DNA from: Eudromia elegans
Lineage: Eukaryota > Chordata > Aves > Tinamiformes > Tinamidae
Length of the DNA stretch: 64,000 bases
Reading direction: 5' to 3'
NCBI GenBank assembly: GCA_003342815.1
Contig: PTEX01000145.1
Location: 248,154-312,153 of the forward strand
This document shows positions 48,771 to 62,760 of this stretch, one piece after another. Within the stretch, counting starts at the first letter, position 1. Each line of letters opens with the position of its first letter. The notes beneath the pieces were generated by a model. It had not been told where the DNA came from, did not search any database, and worked only from the letters and a program-made list of their open reading frames with translations. The translations under genes and the position numbers were made by a program.

Positions 48771-51700
48771 ATATGGGAAGCTAGCATCCTATGCAGAGTT
48801 CTTTTTCTGTCACTTTCTCTGTTATTTAAATCATCAAAGAGCAGACCTTTATTTGGAATTGTCTTTTAACTTTTAAAATTATATGATCACATCTCTTTTC
48901 TTTGAAATGCAGATTTTCTACCATTATCAAAGTTTAGCTGACGTATAATAGTATGACCCACTTATAAATCTTTAAACACTGTTATTGTTGGCCTAAAGCC
49001 AAGAAAACAACAACAAAAAAGTGCTTCCATAGTGCTTCCTCTAGGAAATTTCCATGGAACTAATCAAAGAGCAACCAAAAAGTAGTGGAACAAAATTTTA
49101 CATATGCTAAGATTACCTTTTGTATGATATGATTAGTTACCAGGCTTAACTATTGACTAGCATGTGAAAATCCAGTTAACAAGCTTTTTGCCTTCAGAAG
49201 ATTGTGCAGAGTTAATTAAATCACTTTCTCTTTTTTATTGTACATATACTGGCATTATTTGCATGTATTAGTCAATCATTTTACCTCTAATGTTTGAGTC
49301 AGTGCAACATGTTCAGAGATTAACCTGCAAAAAAAAAAAAAAGATGATATTCACTTAATCAAAATAAGATGCAAATTCTGAACAAATACAACCTTTGTAG
49401 GAGATACAGTTTCTCACAGTAAACTTTCATATTAAATAATCTCCATATCTGCTATATGTTACCATCTTTTAAAATTATATGTATAGGATAGAGTTACACA
49501 TTTTTCAGATATTTCTCTGTATTGGATAGAATGGAAAGAAGTCTGTATTTATATGTGTGTTTTTGTTGTTGTTCTGTAAGTATATTTTATATCATGTTCA
49601 CCTACATAACATTAAAGCATATTGTAAGCATACTTAAATTTAGATATGTATCATTTATCACATAAATATAGTTCATTACTTTCCAAATTCTCTTTCAGGA
49701 AAGGCAAGTTTCAAGTTCTTTTCTCTCTAACCAGACCTTTTTACATGATATTAATCCATATTCTTCATGTCAATCCACATCTTCCATATGGATAAATTTT
49801 ACCCTTTGCATTTTTGCCTTTCACATGATTTTATTTCATTTACTTTTTTTTTTTTTTTTAGAAGTTTTAGAACATTCATTTTGTCTGGAAACAGTAATCT
49901 GCTACAATCCTGTAGCAGATTTGCTGTACAAATTTGCTGTGGAATTGCTGAGTAATCTAGTAGTATGTTGTGGCCTACATATATACCTATATATAACCAA
50001 GTTATCGGAGAAGCATCAGTCTAGAACCACACTATGCTAAGCACCTTGTTCATAGCTGTGTTCATCATCAGGGGAGATACCAAGATTTTGCAGGTTGTGC
50101 ATGCTGGAAAAACCCAATGCTGCTCTGTTTTAGATACTTGGCAAAAGACTACTAAGTAATCCCACAGGTACTCTTGACAAACATAAATTCTTTCTCCCCT
50201 GAGATGCTCTCCAAAAAGCTTTGTCGACTATTAGGTCACAGAATGGAAAGGACTTGAAGGAATTTAGTAGATTATATTGAGACTATTGACAAGAGCAATT
50301 AAATAAGTAGAAAATTACAAACTGCAGGAAGATGAAATTTGTATATCCTAATAATAGTTTGACCTTATTCAAGACAATATTATCCCAAAAGTTAGTGAGT
50401 AACTGAAACCTTTACTCATCTAAATTATGCAAAGTAAAATAATTATGCAAGCAGGTAACGTGGGACCGGGCCTGAATACAGAAAGAATATCTCCAATATT
50501 ATCATTATATTCTCATAAAATATAACTTTATGAAAATACAGATTTTCATTGGAAATTATTTTCAGTCCTGCACACAAAATTATTCTTATAGTACTGTATT
50601 TTGATTACTAATATTGTATTTCTATTATTAATGTTCAGAACTGATTTGAAACATGCAGTATCCCAGAATCAAAAAAAAAGATAAAAAAAAAAAAAATCCC
50701 ATAGAAATAGTAAATCTGCATGCTTTACTGAAATAATTGCATTTAATCAGTTTTGCATAAAAAACATTTTGGCTAACCATAACCGTAGTTGTATGTTTTA
50801 ATCAGGACTGCAATTTTGTGATTAGGAGCTATTTATGATTTTAAAATCAGTTCCTAAATTTTCCTTTATCATACGCAAAAAACTAATGTTTCTTTCAGCA
50901 AAAAAACAGAAAAAATAGATTTAGGGTTCACAGTATACTTAAAATAGCACAATAGCTTAATGAAATCATTCAGTCATCTAGCGTACACAGATTGCTAAGC
51001 ACAGAAAAGCAATTCAGAGTAATAGAAAAAAACACATTCAACCCAAATAAATCAAGCAATAGTTATTCTTTTAACCTGTTGCACAGGTCTAAAGTCAGAT
51101 TTCTTTTATTTTTCATGACAATTCTGTTTGCAATAAAGAACCCAAGAAGCTCCTAAGCAGATTAATGAGTATCTTCCTGTCACTATAAAGATCAAATCAA
51201 GTTTCAGCCTTTCATATCCTTAGAAACCTTGAAGTTAATCTTTACCTGTCCCAAAATAGAAATTGTGACAGAAGTTTTTATCAAAGCCATCTCTATAGAA
51301 GTAGGCACAATCACACTTGAGTTCTTATGCCTGCAACTCAGGTGAAGTAGCAACTACTTTTCAGCCCATATCCCCCACCTATAAAGAGAGATTTAAATAG
51401 CTTAGTGATATACAGTTCCAGAATATACTTAAATTAAGCAGTGCTATTTGAGTTTTGTTTAGGGGTTCATCTCATTTCATCTTCACTGTTCTAGATCACA
51501 TTTGTGGGTACAAATATTTGAGGTAAATCATATAAGTATTCCATAACTGATAAAAGAAGAAGGTAACTCTTGAGTGTAGATGCTCTGTTTATTACCTTCT
51601 GGAATTTTCTGTGTCTCTTACTTGATTGCAAAGGGAATATAAGTTTCTACTTTTGATGAAGCATTCAGCTTTAAGTTTATTAAAATGATGTGAAACAGGT

Positions 51701-52006
51701 CTAGCCCTTAAGGTCTGATAGCCTTTAGCAGTGTTGCTCAGTGAGCTTCACATTGTATTCTGTTGTGGAAAAGTTCAAAAAGAGAAATGGTCTCGTATCA
51801 CCTTGTTTCCTATTTAGCAACCAGCATTTAAGTTTTGTGAATTACTGAGTAAAGAAACTTATGAAAACACAATGAAGTTATCAGAAGCGGTGAAGACTCA
51901 TTTCTTAAAGCGTGCATTCAAACATCCAATAAGCCAGAAGATGAAAACAAAATGAACAGGTGGCTGTTTTAAATCTCAATTGTTTTAATTTTATATCAGT
52001 GTTCTG

Positions 52007-52022
52007 AAAAAAAAAAAAAAAA
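52007..52022 (+). repeat. Poly-A tract (A16)
   Basis: Sixteen A residues followed by GGTTAAG. No recognisable retrocopy ends here. Confidence 0.93.
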
Positions 52023-55000
52023 GGTTAAGAATGGAGACTCCAGAGACCAGTGGAGGCAAGAATTCTTGCGTTGTTCATTTGTTTTGTAGTGGTTGATTTT
52101 ATTATTGTACATAACACAGAAACAAATACCCTCAAGTATGATGTGTAACCAGATTTTAGTGCTGGCCTTTCCATTTGAAAAGGTTAGGATTCATCAAAAA
52201 GATTTAATACATAGTACAGGCTGGTTTTAGGTTTTTCCCTGAGTCCTTTAAAATGTATTGGTGTTACTGGTATTCTGTGAATTATGTTTAGATTGCAGTG
52301 TAAATGACCTTTTAGTAATGAAAAAAAAAATCTCTATCATACTCAGTCTTTTCACTTCTGCATATACTCACCAAGTTTTCCAATTTTCAGAGTTTGAAAA
52401 TGAGGCATTTTTCCCCAAAAAAACAGTATAAAGAGAGTGAGGAATGCCACAGTATTTATTCCAAGCTCCCTTAAGTGCTAACGGGTTTTTATATTGAGGG
52501 ATGTAACTAAGTTGGTTAAGGGATTTTGCTCCCTGAATATGAGCACATCTTTGAGTATGGCATGTAAGTTTTGTCTACAGTGTACAATAAAACACTATGC
52601 ACACAGCTACATATTGGAACTGCCTAATGCAATTTCCCCCATGCTACACAAACAAATAACTAACCAATATGAGTTAACCCAGTGGTACTGCTGTGTGCTG
52701 AAGCAGCACAGGGCTATCGCTTGCACTTCTGCATGATGCTGTACTGAGCCACAGTCTTGCACAATGTTTGGTAAAGTGCATAGTGTTTTGCAGTTAAAAC
52801 ATGAAAGAAAATTTAGAAATGTGGAAAAACTTAAATCACATTCTGAATTAGGCACCTGTGTAGTTTGAAATTAACTACTGTGTGGTTCTATAAAAGCCTC
52901 TGATCCATTTGATCAGATAATTGAATCACTTTCCTTTTAAAACTTTAGCACAAAAAAGAGAGGGGAAAAGTCTGATTGCATGTGCTTATTGCTCTGGTGG
53001 TGAGCATCCAAACAATGGAATTTACAGACTCAAAGACTTCCTCCACCTTTATTTCTGTTTCTGGATTGAGAAACAAAAAGGGTCTCTCCTTTAGCACAGG
53101 GGAATACAGTGTTTCTAAAACTACAGAAAGAGCAAATGCCAAGAATGTATATCTTCCGAGATATTGTCCTAAATCTGCAGTTAAGCATAGTGAAATCCAA
53201 CCCAAATACACTTCTATCCAGACTATTCTTTTTTTTTTTCTTCTCCCTCTCAGTGACTGTGCTAGCTGATTGGTATTTTGATAAACATGTGAACTTTTTA
53301 ATAAATCTGATATATTAAGAGGTCCTTTAGAGACGGAAAGGGTGATATAATCATAGTTGTAATATTACATTTCTCTGCAGTAAATGGTTCATGTCTTCCA
53401 CTTTAATCTGTGCAGAAAATTTATGTCACTTTAAGTGAACAGCTCATTTGTAGCTGAAAGTGAAATAAAGCTGGAATAAATGACTAGTAAATTGTAATAG
53501 TCATTTAAAGAAAGTAAGGCAGACTTTTCTACATGCAAAATATTTTGTTCCATTACTATTCAGAAGTTTCAGCACCATGAGATTAAATGCTTTACCAGAG
53601 GCCAAAGAAGAGACAAGCCAGCTTTATTTCATTGTAAACTGTATCATCTATGATGTGATCCAGATGCATGATAAAAATATAAATTTGAGGATGTCCTAGT
53701 ATTCATTATTCTGGTCAAGGACTCCTCTTGGTGTCACTCAGTTTTGCAGACCATTAGCAGTACAATCTAGGTAAAACTGCAGTGGGAATAAGTGGTAAAA
53801 CTATCATAAAAACATGGGCTCAAAATGGATCTAAAGATCACTTAGAGCAAAATCTAGGCGTATTCCAGAGCGCTGACCTCCATAGTTCTAACTTGAAATG
53901 TCATTTGGAAGAACATGATATATAAAAGTTACGCCAAAGCAACCATTCTAGATATTCTTAAAGATAAACTGATCTCTTGCAGACATCTAAAACTGCAAAA
54001 GTTATTTCAAAAATGAGTAGCCAGGTCTACTGTTGATCATTAATCTATTAGTGATTTTTTTTTTTATTCCTAATGTAAGTCAAATATATTCACTGTACTG
54101 TCTCAGTTGTCATAGTCCTTAATTAGATATAAATTCCTGGAAGATATGGTCCCATCAGGTTCCATGACAAAACTCTATTGATGTTAGTGGATCGGAACTT
54201 TGTGCTGCAGTCAAGCAATTCCCTACAGCAGTTTGGTTTAGCATGAGAAAGAAATACAGAGTGAGACCATAGAACAAAGCCATACATACAAAGAATCTGC
54301 ATTTGTCCCCTCACACTCTGGAAGTCAACAATACTGTGTAAAGCAAACATATGGTGAATTAAAATAAACAAACATTTAATGTATCATTACAGCCAAAACC
54401 CAAATCTTTTTTTTTTTAGAAAAAGTATTGAACAACTAATGGTTTACCAGTCATGGCTGCTCGTCCACTTGTGTCCTGCTCCCATATGTCACTTCTGCAC
54501 ACCTCCATGTTAAAGTATTAGTTTTGTATCTGAAGTCTGTAGACATGTTTTTTGATTGTGATCTGGTGTATCTCTTCCAGAATGAAACTCTAATATGTAG
54601 AAAGAGAATTTTCTGTAATGAATTAGCTACTGTGTAAATTTAACAAGGATTCATTAAATACAAAACTTTACATTGCAGTGCTGCTGTTTTTAATTTCTCT
54701 ACCTATTTTTATACATTGAATTACAAAAGACTTTATATTGTTAGCTCACTATGGATTGGGTACTCAAAAATTAATTGTAAGAACAGCTTTTCAGTGTCTG
54801 AAAGCTACCTTGTAGATAAAAATTACTGTAAGTGGCAAAACTAATGAACTCTGTTTTCCTATTACTTTGTGCCTCATGGTTGCATTTTCTAACAATTTTA
54901 ATCTCTAATTGAAGCTTTTTCTGTTTTGGGGGCATTCATTCCTCTCCTACATGGAATTTCTTATGTCTAATTAGAGCTTAGTTCACACTCCAGTCACTTC

Positions 55001-55319
55001 CTCAGTGGATATATTATTAATAGGCTGCTCACTTTTAGACAGTAGTCAATTAACAATTTTTGAAGAACTTATTATATTTGATTCTATCACATTTAGTATA
55101 ATTTGGCCAATAGGTTCAAAAGTTAATTGGGAATTGACAGATATACTCAACAGTATTACAAGAAATGTCATTTCTTGAGAAAAATGTCAAAGATATGTAA
55201 AATTGAGATCAGTGTGGAAATATCAGAAAGATTAGCATTTTATTCAAATATTTGCCTAACTTATAATTAATCTGTAAAACATGTTAGTGATACAGTTATC
55301 CAAAATGAGTAATCTTAAC

Positions 55320-55600
55320 CTTTTGAGTTGTTGGCCGGTGAAGGTGTATCATCTGTCTCAACGGTCCAGTTGGTTGGCTAACCTGAGAACCATGGTTACC
55401 TTCTGATATCATGCTACAGCTTTGCCACATGCTTCAAATTGATTCTGATCACACATTTAAGCCAGCAGACGCATTCAGGTACAGGGCAACACACCACACT
55501 CTAGCTCTGGCTCTACCTATTGCCATAGTTGTGACACGGCAAATGTAGTCTTCCATTGGACTTGAGGTTGCCCTCAAAAGACACGGAAATCAGTGAGACT
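55320..55600. other. More GC-rich, complex noncoding patch
   Basis: Compared with its surroundings this part has few homopolymers, more G+C and five CpGs in about 250 bases (near 55335, 55361, 55469, 55537 and 55583). No open frame or known repeat explains it. The end (GGAAATCAGTGAGACTACC) faintly resembles the old amniote repeat core. Conserved noncoding element and unrecognised ancient repeat are both possible. Confidence 0.35.
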
Positions 55601-58600
55601 ACCATAGCCAATAATTTCCTGCTGGGAAATTTTTAGAGGTATTCCAAATTATAGCTGATGATTTTATGTATCTTTTCTAGTTTTTCTTCCTTCAGGAAGC
55701 AGACATTTTCAGGTACTCAGGAAAATATATAATATTTTAAAATATGCTTTGTGTCTCACTGAAATCTTAAACTATCAATATATGAAAGTAGAGCTGAAAA
55801 TACGATTATCATTTGAGGAATAATCTGAGCCAGGCCTCTTTAAAGCAAAGAAAGAATATAGTTACTACCCATATCTCTCTGCAGTGGAATATATTTACAA
55901 AACACATAGAACATAGCTCTGAATAAAACTTATCACCAAGTAAAATCTATTTTCCTACTATTTCCATGTTTATTTAAAAGATGTACAACAAAAAATTGCA
56001 GGGCACCTGGTTTACTTTCTAAGGCATATACATTGCCTTAATGATTACAAAAGCCGGAAGTATTCAGGAATAAGAAGGAATTTAAATGGCTTCCCTAATG
56101 GCTAATCAAATTTGGCAAATGACAAATGGAAAATGGCAAATCAAATCAAAGGAAACTAGGCAACAGATGGTTATCTCCAATTACCCTATATGCAAAACAT
56201 CATTAAACTTCTGATGTAAATTCTTAAATCTCCTTAAAAACTCAGAGTCGTATACACAGCCCACTATACTAAAAAAATAGAAACTAACGTACTTTCCTTA
56301 TATTTTGCAGACAACTGTTTGCAAATAATTCATTTTTACTTCCTTAAAAAACAAAACACTTTGGAATATGTTTTTTTTCTCCAATATCGGAAAAGATCAC
56401 AAGTAATTCCAATTAAGTTATATTTTTTGAAAATAATATATTATTAAGTTGATTACATATAATCAGTAGATTATAGATTAAGAAACATTTCACTCAAATT
56501 CTCATACCTGAGAGAAAAATAAAGAAAAAGGTTTGCTTCTTTACACAGAGAGAAATAAAATAGAGAACAGGGAAGCACATTCCAGATTTGATGCTGAGTT
56601 TATCTCCTGATCTGCTACATTAGCCAATTATCTTTCAGTTTTCTGTATATACAGAAAACAAATAAAAAAGCAAGAAAAAAAATTCATAAGAGTGGATTTA
56701 TTCTTGTCAAATACCAGAAGTGGGAGGGAAGCACAGGACATACAGACATTTGAGAAACTGGCAGTCTATTGCTTATCCTACCCATAATAAAGTATCTTCT
56801 ATAGAGATTCCATTCCTTTCAAGTGCAGCAACTAGGAAAAGCTGAATTCCACAAAGGCACTCCCCCTCTATGTCATAAATCAATTTATCCACTGATCAAA
56901 GTTTTTATACTTGGTGACCAAGTGTTTGCTGTGTAGAGAGACAGTGCAAGCAATAGCAATGTGTCTATCTCAACTGCAGTGGTATGCAAAACTTGTCCAA
57001 CCTGTTAAGGCTGATGTAACAATAGCCTTTATCATGCATAATCATTCTCTACTTAGGATAATGAACCTAACATTTTTTTTTAAAAAAATGGACACATGAG
57101 TGTCATTAATATTTCCTTTATTTGGCTCAGTTATTATTGACCCTCTTCTTCTTTATGATTGTGTAAACAACTTTTCTGAGGGGAGTCAACTTACATTAGT
57201 ATAAAACAGTCTGAAGACAAAAATGCGACTTGTTTTCCATATCTGGGAAATGAACACTTTTTTTTCTCTAAATGAGTAGGAAAGGTTTTACACATTGATC
57301 CAAACTTCTATAAATCTCACCTTTCAATAATACTGTAGTTTTAAAAATAGGGAGTCAATACAGTCCTAATGTAAAAGCAATTGATGCAGAGCTCTCCATT
57401 TAAACCATGCACAACGAAAAAAAATCTTTACTTCCATGCACTATCATTCAGCCCGCCTTGGTTATGACAGACCCCAATTAGAGAGATGCCTGATACCTTC
57501 TTCAGTCCCGGAGAGATAAATCATGTGTGTGCAAAAGACTCAACCTCCACTACAAAGCAGAAGAGTCCAGCTAAATCTATACGCAAGACATACAGATTTT
57601 ATTATGTAGGCTTTATGTGCAGGCAGATAGCTACTACTTTTCTGGGTTGGTGAACATTTGGAAAAGCATCAGATCACCACAGATACATAGGAAAGAATAA
57701 TCTCATATGTCTTTCATATAACAGAGGTTTCAGTTGAGGAATGTAATATTACATAGGACTTCTGAACCTTAGCAGCAGTAAGATAGACTAGGGTTTGGGG
57801 CTGCGACCTGGCCCCTTTGGGCATTTACTTTTAAATTTTACTATCCATATCATCAGTAACTTCTCATAATTTTCAATATCCTCATCTGGTCTATTTATGT
57901 GAATAAAGTAAGCAGACTATCCCCCTAAATTGATTAGTTTGCACCTTCAAGGTAATTAGCTCCTTATGTTCCTTTGCTAGAGGCAATTTATGTTACATTC
58001 CAAGCAGCTACACCGTTGTCTTCCCTTCTGTCCATACGCCCCTTTGGTTACTGTGGAAGGTAAATTGTGCTCTAGAATTATTGTTTCTCTGCTCTGTACA
58101 GAAATAGGTTAATGAAAGGATGCTTTTAGGTGCAAAAACAAGAGGTATCTGAGGGCAACTAAGAGAGCTATGAATTTGCTTGTTAAGTTTTTGTCATTCT
58201 CATCTAATTCCATAGACAACGTATATTGTTAGTAATAGCAGAGAAACAATACAAAGAGTAGGTTGGTAAATATTAGGAATTCATTTTAGAATATAAGACT
58301 TAATAATTTAGGATCTTGCTTCTGCTGTCTCTCAACTTTGATTTAAAAAAGATACAAGCTCAGGTACACAGCTTATACATTTATTCTATTATATCCTTTA
58401 AAGGTATTCTATTATATTCTCTAAAGGACTCTTTTACTTTATATTCTTCCAGATATTGAATGGTAAAAGTGATTACCAGGGCTGTTAAAATAGTTGTTGT
58501 GCTCTGGTTATCATGATACAGACATGGAGAAGTCTGTTATACTGCAAATAGCTGGAAAAGGGCAGCTTTGTTTGCTTTCATGGTAAATTGCATGAGTAGG

Positions 58601-59747
58601 TCACCTGTAGATCCATAAGGCAAGCTTTGAGTGTTAGCAATATTATAAGAGTTACTGATTTATAATTTCTCAAAAATTACGTTAAGAATCAAATTAGGGG
58701 TGTCTTTTAAATTGTTATGATTTAATAAGATAAGCTATCTCAAAATGAAGTCATCCTCATTGGGAATGGTAATACAAGTACATTAAAGGCAAGGTCACTT
58801 TTCTGTAATGATAATCACATAAATCCCTCAAATGTGACTGTTACGGTAACTAAGGCATTTTATGGATCTTAAGAGCTTTATTTGTATTAACATTATAACT
58901 AAAAAGACATTAAAATATAAGACCATAAAAAGGTTCTCTTTTCTCTTTTCATTTTGTCATTTTTAGGTTTATTTTTATTGATTAATGAATACAATAAAAT
59001 CACTGTAAAATACATGTTACAATATGTTTTCTTCATAAAATTGTCTCTGATAGCTGAATTCACTAATGAACAGAATTCCTAGAATTTGGTTTTGTTTTTG
59101 TATTTTAGCATATAAAAAAGGAAGATAGCAGAGATAATGTTTTCACAAATATTACTACTTAAAGCACACTTTGTTTCACCAATACTTTAATTCCCACCCC
59201 TCACAGTATTTCTAAGGAAAAACACTCAATTTTCTAATTGATTGTATTCCCATATCATGCCAAATGAATGTAATGCACATATTGCTAAAAAACTTTTTTA
59301 AAAGACCTTGCATCCTTGTACTGATATTTGTGAGGATTTTTATTATGGAAGCTACTTTAAATCACCATGAAAGCATAACCATGTTGTATGAAATGACTAG
59401 AGAGATTTCCTTTTCCAGGATTACTTTTGTTGACGTGGAGAACTGTAGGTGATCTTCAAAATGCTTTAAGAGAGAAGCAAGGGCAAAATCAATTTAAAAT
59501 ATAATTTTGCACAAATTTTCTAGTGCATTTTGGAGAAAAGCACTGTAGATTTTTCACAGAGAACAGATAGTCCAGAAGATGATAAAATATTTTGACAGTA
59601 GAATTTTAAATGGGAAAATTACACAAGACACTCATCTAAACATTCGTGTAGATAAAATAATTTACTGCACATTTTTGTATTGTATTTTGTCTTCTAGACA
59701 CTAAAATATTTTTTTAACTTGAGTAAAAAATGGGTGTAACTATACAA
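55601..59747. other. AT-rich noncoding DNA, no gene recognised
   Basis: Only short frames of 62 codons or fewer. It includes AT-rich words at 56420-56475, a small GC-richer part at 57440-57600 and the 23-bp tandem duplication at 58382. I see no mobile element. Confidence 0.65.
58382..58427 (+). repeat. 23-bp tandem duplication
   Basis: TATTCTATTATATCCTTTAA followed by AGG (58382-58404) is repeated immediately as TATTCTATTATATTCTCTAA followed by AGG (58405-58427), with two differences. It is a two-copy direct duplication without a spacer. Confidence 0.93.
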
Positions 59748-59790
59748 TTTTTTGGTTTTTTGGTTTTTTTTTTTTTTTTTTTTTTTTTTT
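59748..59790 (+). repeat. T-rich tract ending in T27
   Basis: T runs interrupted twice by GG, then 27 uninterrupted T residues (59764-59790). It is the longest homopolymer in the window. On the minus strand it could be a poly-A tail, but no retrocopy is recognisable beside it. Confidence 0.95.
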
Positions 59791-62521
59791 ATTGAGGCAT
59801 ATCCTTTAGATGGCCACAGCTGTGATTTTTATTTTTTACGTTACGTACCAAAAAGATTGCTAGACAGCAAGAAGAAGACATGAGGTCTAGCCTTCATTGG
59901 TGCAATTGAGAAAAAGGTGCCAGTGAAATCAGTGGATTTCCCACGGCTTACACTATCTAAGAAACTGGCCCTCAGTTCCTAATTCTCAGGGAGTTGATAG
60001 CATAAAATTGACAGAGCACAACATACATTCATATGTTCTCATGACAAATATCTCTAAAGGATAGCAGAAACCAAGGGCTACAACAATGCAGTATCAGAGT
60101 TTACTACATAGTTAATGATCCTGGGAGCTCAGAGAAAAACCCATGATGGATTTTAAGATTTTTCTCACAAAAGCAAATTTTTCTTGCCTAGGACTTGCAA
60201 GACATTGTTTAGTTAATTTAGTTTAATTATTTTTTCTTGGGATATATGATTTTTTCTATTGTTTTTGGTCTTCTTTTTGTCTTGTTTCTTTGAAGTTTTG
60301 TTTTATGCCGTATCTTTATCTCATTTCCTCTCTCCACGTTTGTCTCTTTCCTCATAATATCTGAGACTAACTAGAAGGGCTCAGTTGGCAGAGGAAGTAT
60401 GCCAAGACTGTAAAAGCACAGCCAGGAAAGCAGAGTGTTTTTCAAGTAGAATTCAAAGAGCTGAGTGTTTCTCATACCTGATATAGCTATTGTAACTTCA
60501 TTTTTAATTCCTTATATTCAAAAATATATAGTAGTCATTTATTATATTATTAATTTTTAGATGATGTTTTCTCAGCAAGGTCCAATACAAGTTACTGCTA
60601 TAAATACAAGGAATAAATCAGAGGTCCTAGCTACTTATTCTCATAGCAGAACAAGCAATAAGGCACAGAGCTTTCCTACACTGTCCCCATATGGCAACTA
60701 TAATAAGATGAGTTTTCAGGCTTCTAAGGTCATAAATCACCTAAGTAGGAAACAAGAATTATGTTTTTCCTGATTTATTATATTGTTGTTTATTATAGAT
60801 ACCCTTTCATCCAACCTCTCATAGCACTATATCTTGCTCATCTGCGTAAGATAACCTGCTCGATCTCTGTTATACATCTTATATATCTTGGCTCTGCTTA
60901 CATGCACTTCCCCAATTTTGTCATTCCCACAACTCATTCCCTGTTTCATCTCCTGTCTACCACTATGGGATTTCCTTTTTACCAGTCCCAATTCAGGCTG
61001 AGCAATATCTTTCCCAAAATAGACTTTTAAATAACAAAATGGTGTGCCAGAGTGGATGTCTTAGCCAATGACAAATTCAGCCTTTCTAATCTCATCTATC
61101 TTTGAAGTCAGTACTAAATTCTTCGTTATTCATGCAGATCATCTGTCACAACCTGTTTTCTTGCCTCTGCTTTTAGTAGCTTTGTTTTCTCCTATGGATT
61201 GTTAAGCTACTTTGCTGGAATAAAATTTACGTAGAATACTCATTTCATTTCTGATTATGTAAACATCTAAGGAAGATGTAAAGTTTCAAGATGATTGCTT
61301 CATTTCATTTCAAGTTATCAATAAAACTGAATTCCTCCATTTCTTATTGGAATGGTTCTATAAAAAATACTAAATGATCCCTGATGAATAACCTTCTATT
61401 TTTGATTCTTAAAAGAGGATATATCGGATCATCAAGTTTAAAACAGAATTTCTGATTAAAAACTGATATATGACACATTAAATCACTTTAGACATGAGAC
61501 TGAATCTTAAAACAAATCTTTAAACTAAATCTTAAAACACTGAAGAAATTGATAGTTTTTTATATTTGTCAAGGTTATTTCTAAGAGGTAATATAAATAC
61601 ATATGTTTCTCCATAGAGAAACTGTTTTGAACAGTAATATTAATTTTAGTCACTATAACAAAGAAAAAGTAAAATTAAAATCTTTCTCTCTGAGAAAATA
61701 AGCACCAACACTCTTAATGTCAAAAAATGATTTATTAAAAATTAACCTGTCAATAATTTGATGCAATGAAACATAGTCCAAATGCTAACACATAAATAAA
61801 AAATCGTTAGTATCTAAAACTTTTGCTTTCTGTAAGAAGTCATTCAAAAAGTCAGTGAAAGTAGTTTAATGTCAAAATATGACTTTAAAAAGTCAAACAG
61901 AACTTCATGGAATGCTCACAGTGAGAGCAAACTTTTTTGGTTGTCATTGTTTGTTTGTTCTAATGTAAGAGAAAAAAACTGCGTGAATGCTACAAAACTA
62001 GGACAAATAAGTTTCTATAAATAGCTATCGGTCTCAGTGAAGCACAGCAACTTAATTCTCATTTGAAGCTATTCTGAGCACAAAGTTAGGTTGGAGGACA
62101 TGACACTTGCGCTTGCTTCTCACAGTTCTCCCATCGCACTGTTTTCACTCTAAGCATATTCTTCTTCTCCACTTTTTTCCCACTCTCTTAATCCTTCCTT
62201 TCGGTTTCTTTAGTTTTTCTCACACTTAGCTCTTTAGATTTCTACTTTCCTCCCTCTGATGCTCAGCAGAATACCTTTCCCCTTGAGTTTTCATTTTTCT
62301 CATCTTCTAAGAAGTAGATCCATTGTTCTTAGCCTCCTTCACAGAAGCACATAGAGAAAACTCCTTTTTTAAAGGCTGGTAATATCTCTCAGATTTGCTG
62401 AATATTCCTGAATAAAGTAAAATTCTTTAAGGTAGAATTTCTATTTCTAAGGTAGTATTTCTTTTTTATAATCTTGCTAAATAAGACAGGTTTTTATAGT
62501 ACATAGGAACAAAAAAGAGAA
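59791..62521. other. AT-rich noncoding DNA, no gene recognised
   Basis: Frames of 70 and 89 codons at 60561-60773 and 60761-61030 carry no known motif. An imperfect tandem pair of TAAGGTAG-ATTTCT words lies at 62429-62463. I see nothing else. Confidence 0.65.
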
Positions 62522-62583
62522 ATATGAATGAGTATATAAGATAGAGAATATAGGAGTAAAGCATATATAATTGTATAGAACAT
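62522..62583 (+). repeat. Local duplication, upstream copy
   Basis: This AT-rich unit contains AGAATATAGGAGTAAAGCAT and then ATATAATTGTATAGAACAT. The same order recurs at 62701-62760 at roughly 75% similarity by eye. The copies are direct, about 179 bases apart, and between them lies a CR1 tail. Confidence 0.75.
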
Positions 62584-62655
62584 ATTATATAATCTTTTAT
62601 AATAATGTTAAATCAGACAGAGCTTCTTTATGACATGTAAGAACACAGATATTTT

Positions 62656-62698
62656 CCAGAGGTTCCTTCCAACTTCAACCATTCTGTGATTCTGTGAT
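62656..62698 (+). mobile_element. Extremely short CR1 LINE 3' tail, forward
   Basis: CCAGAGGTTCCTTCCAACTT, then CAACCATTCTGTGATTCTGTG. This is the last ~43 bases of CR1, with the two-unit 8-base tail (ATTCTGTG twice) preserved. Such extreme 5' truncation is compatible with normal CR1 insertion. It lies within the spacer of the local duplication at 62522-62760. Confidence 0.85.
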
Positions 62699-62700
62699 AT

Positions 62701-62760
62701 ATATGAATATATACAATACAGAATATAGGAGCATAGCATATGTAATAAAATAGCACATAG
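62701..62760 (+). repeat. Local duplication, downstream copy
   Basis: It contains AGAATATAGGAGCATAGCAT and then ATGTAATAAAATAGCACATA, matching the unit at 62522-62583 in order with short indels. The downstream copy begins two bases after the CR1 tail ends. Confidence 0.75.

Larger units (their letters stand above)
48133..55319. other. AT-rich noncoding DNA, no gene recognised
   Basis: Near 48415-48445 TCAGTGGGACTTAGGTTC resembles an old amniote repeat phrase ('tcaatgggacttaggctcct'). An exceptionally A+T-rich stretch (48588-48770) and an A16 run (52007-52022) are listed separately. Overlapping frames of 80-97 codons occur at 52494-53269 on both strands, without recognised motifs. I found no CR1 copy or RNA gene. 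Confidence 0.65.
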
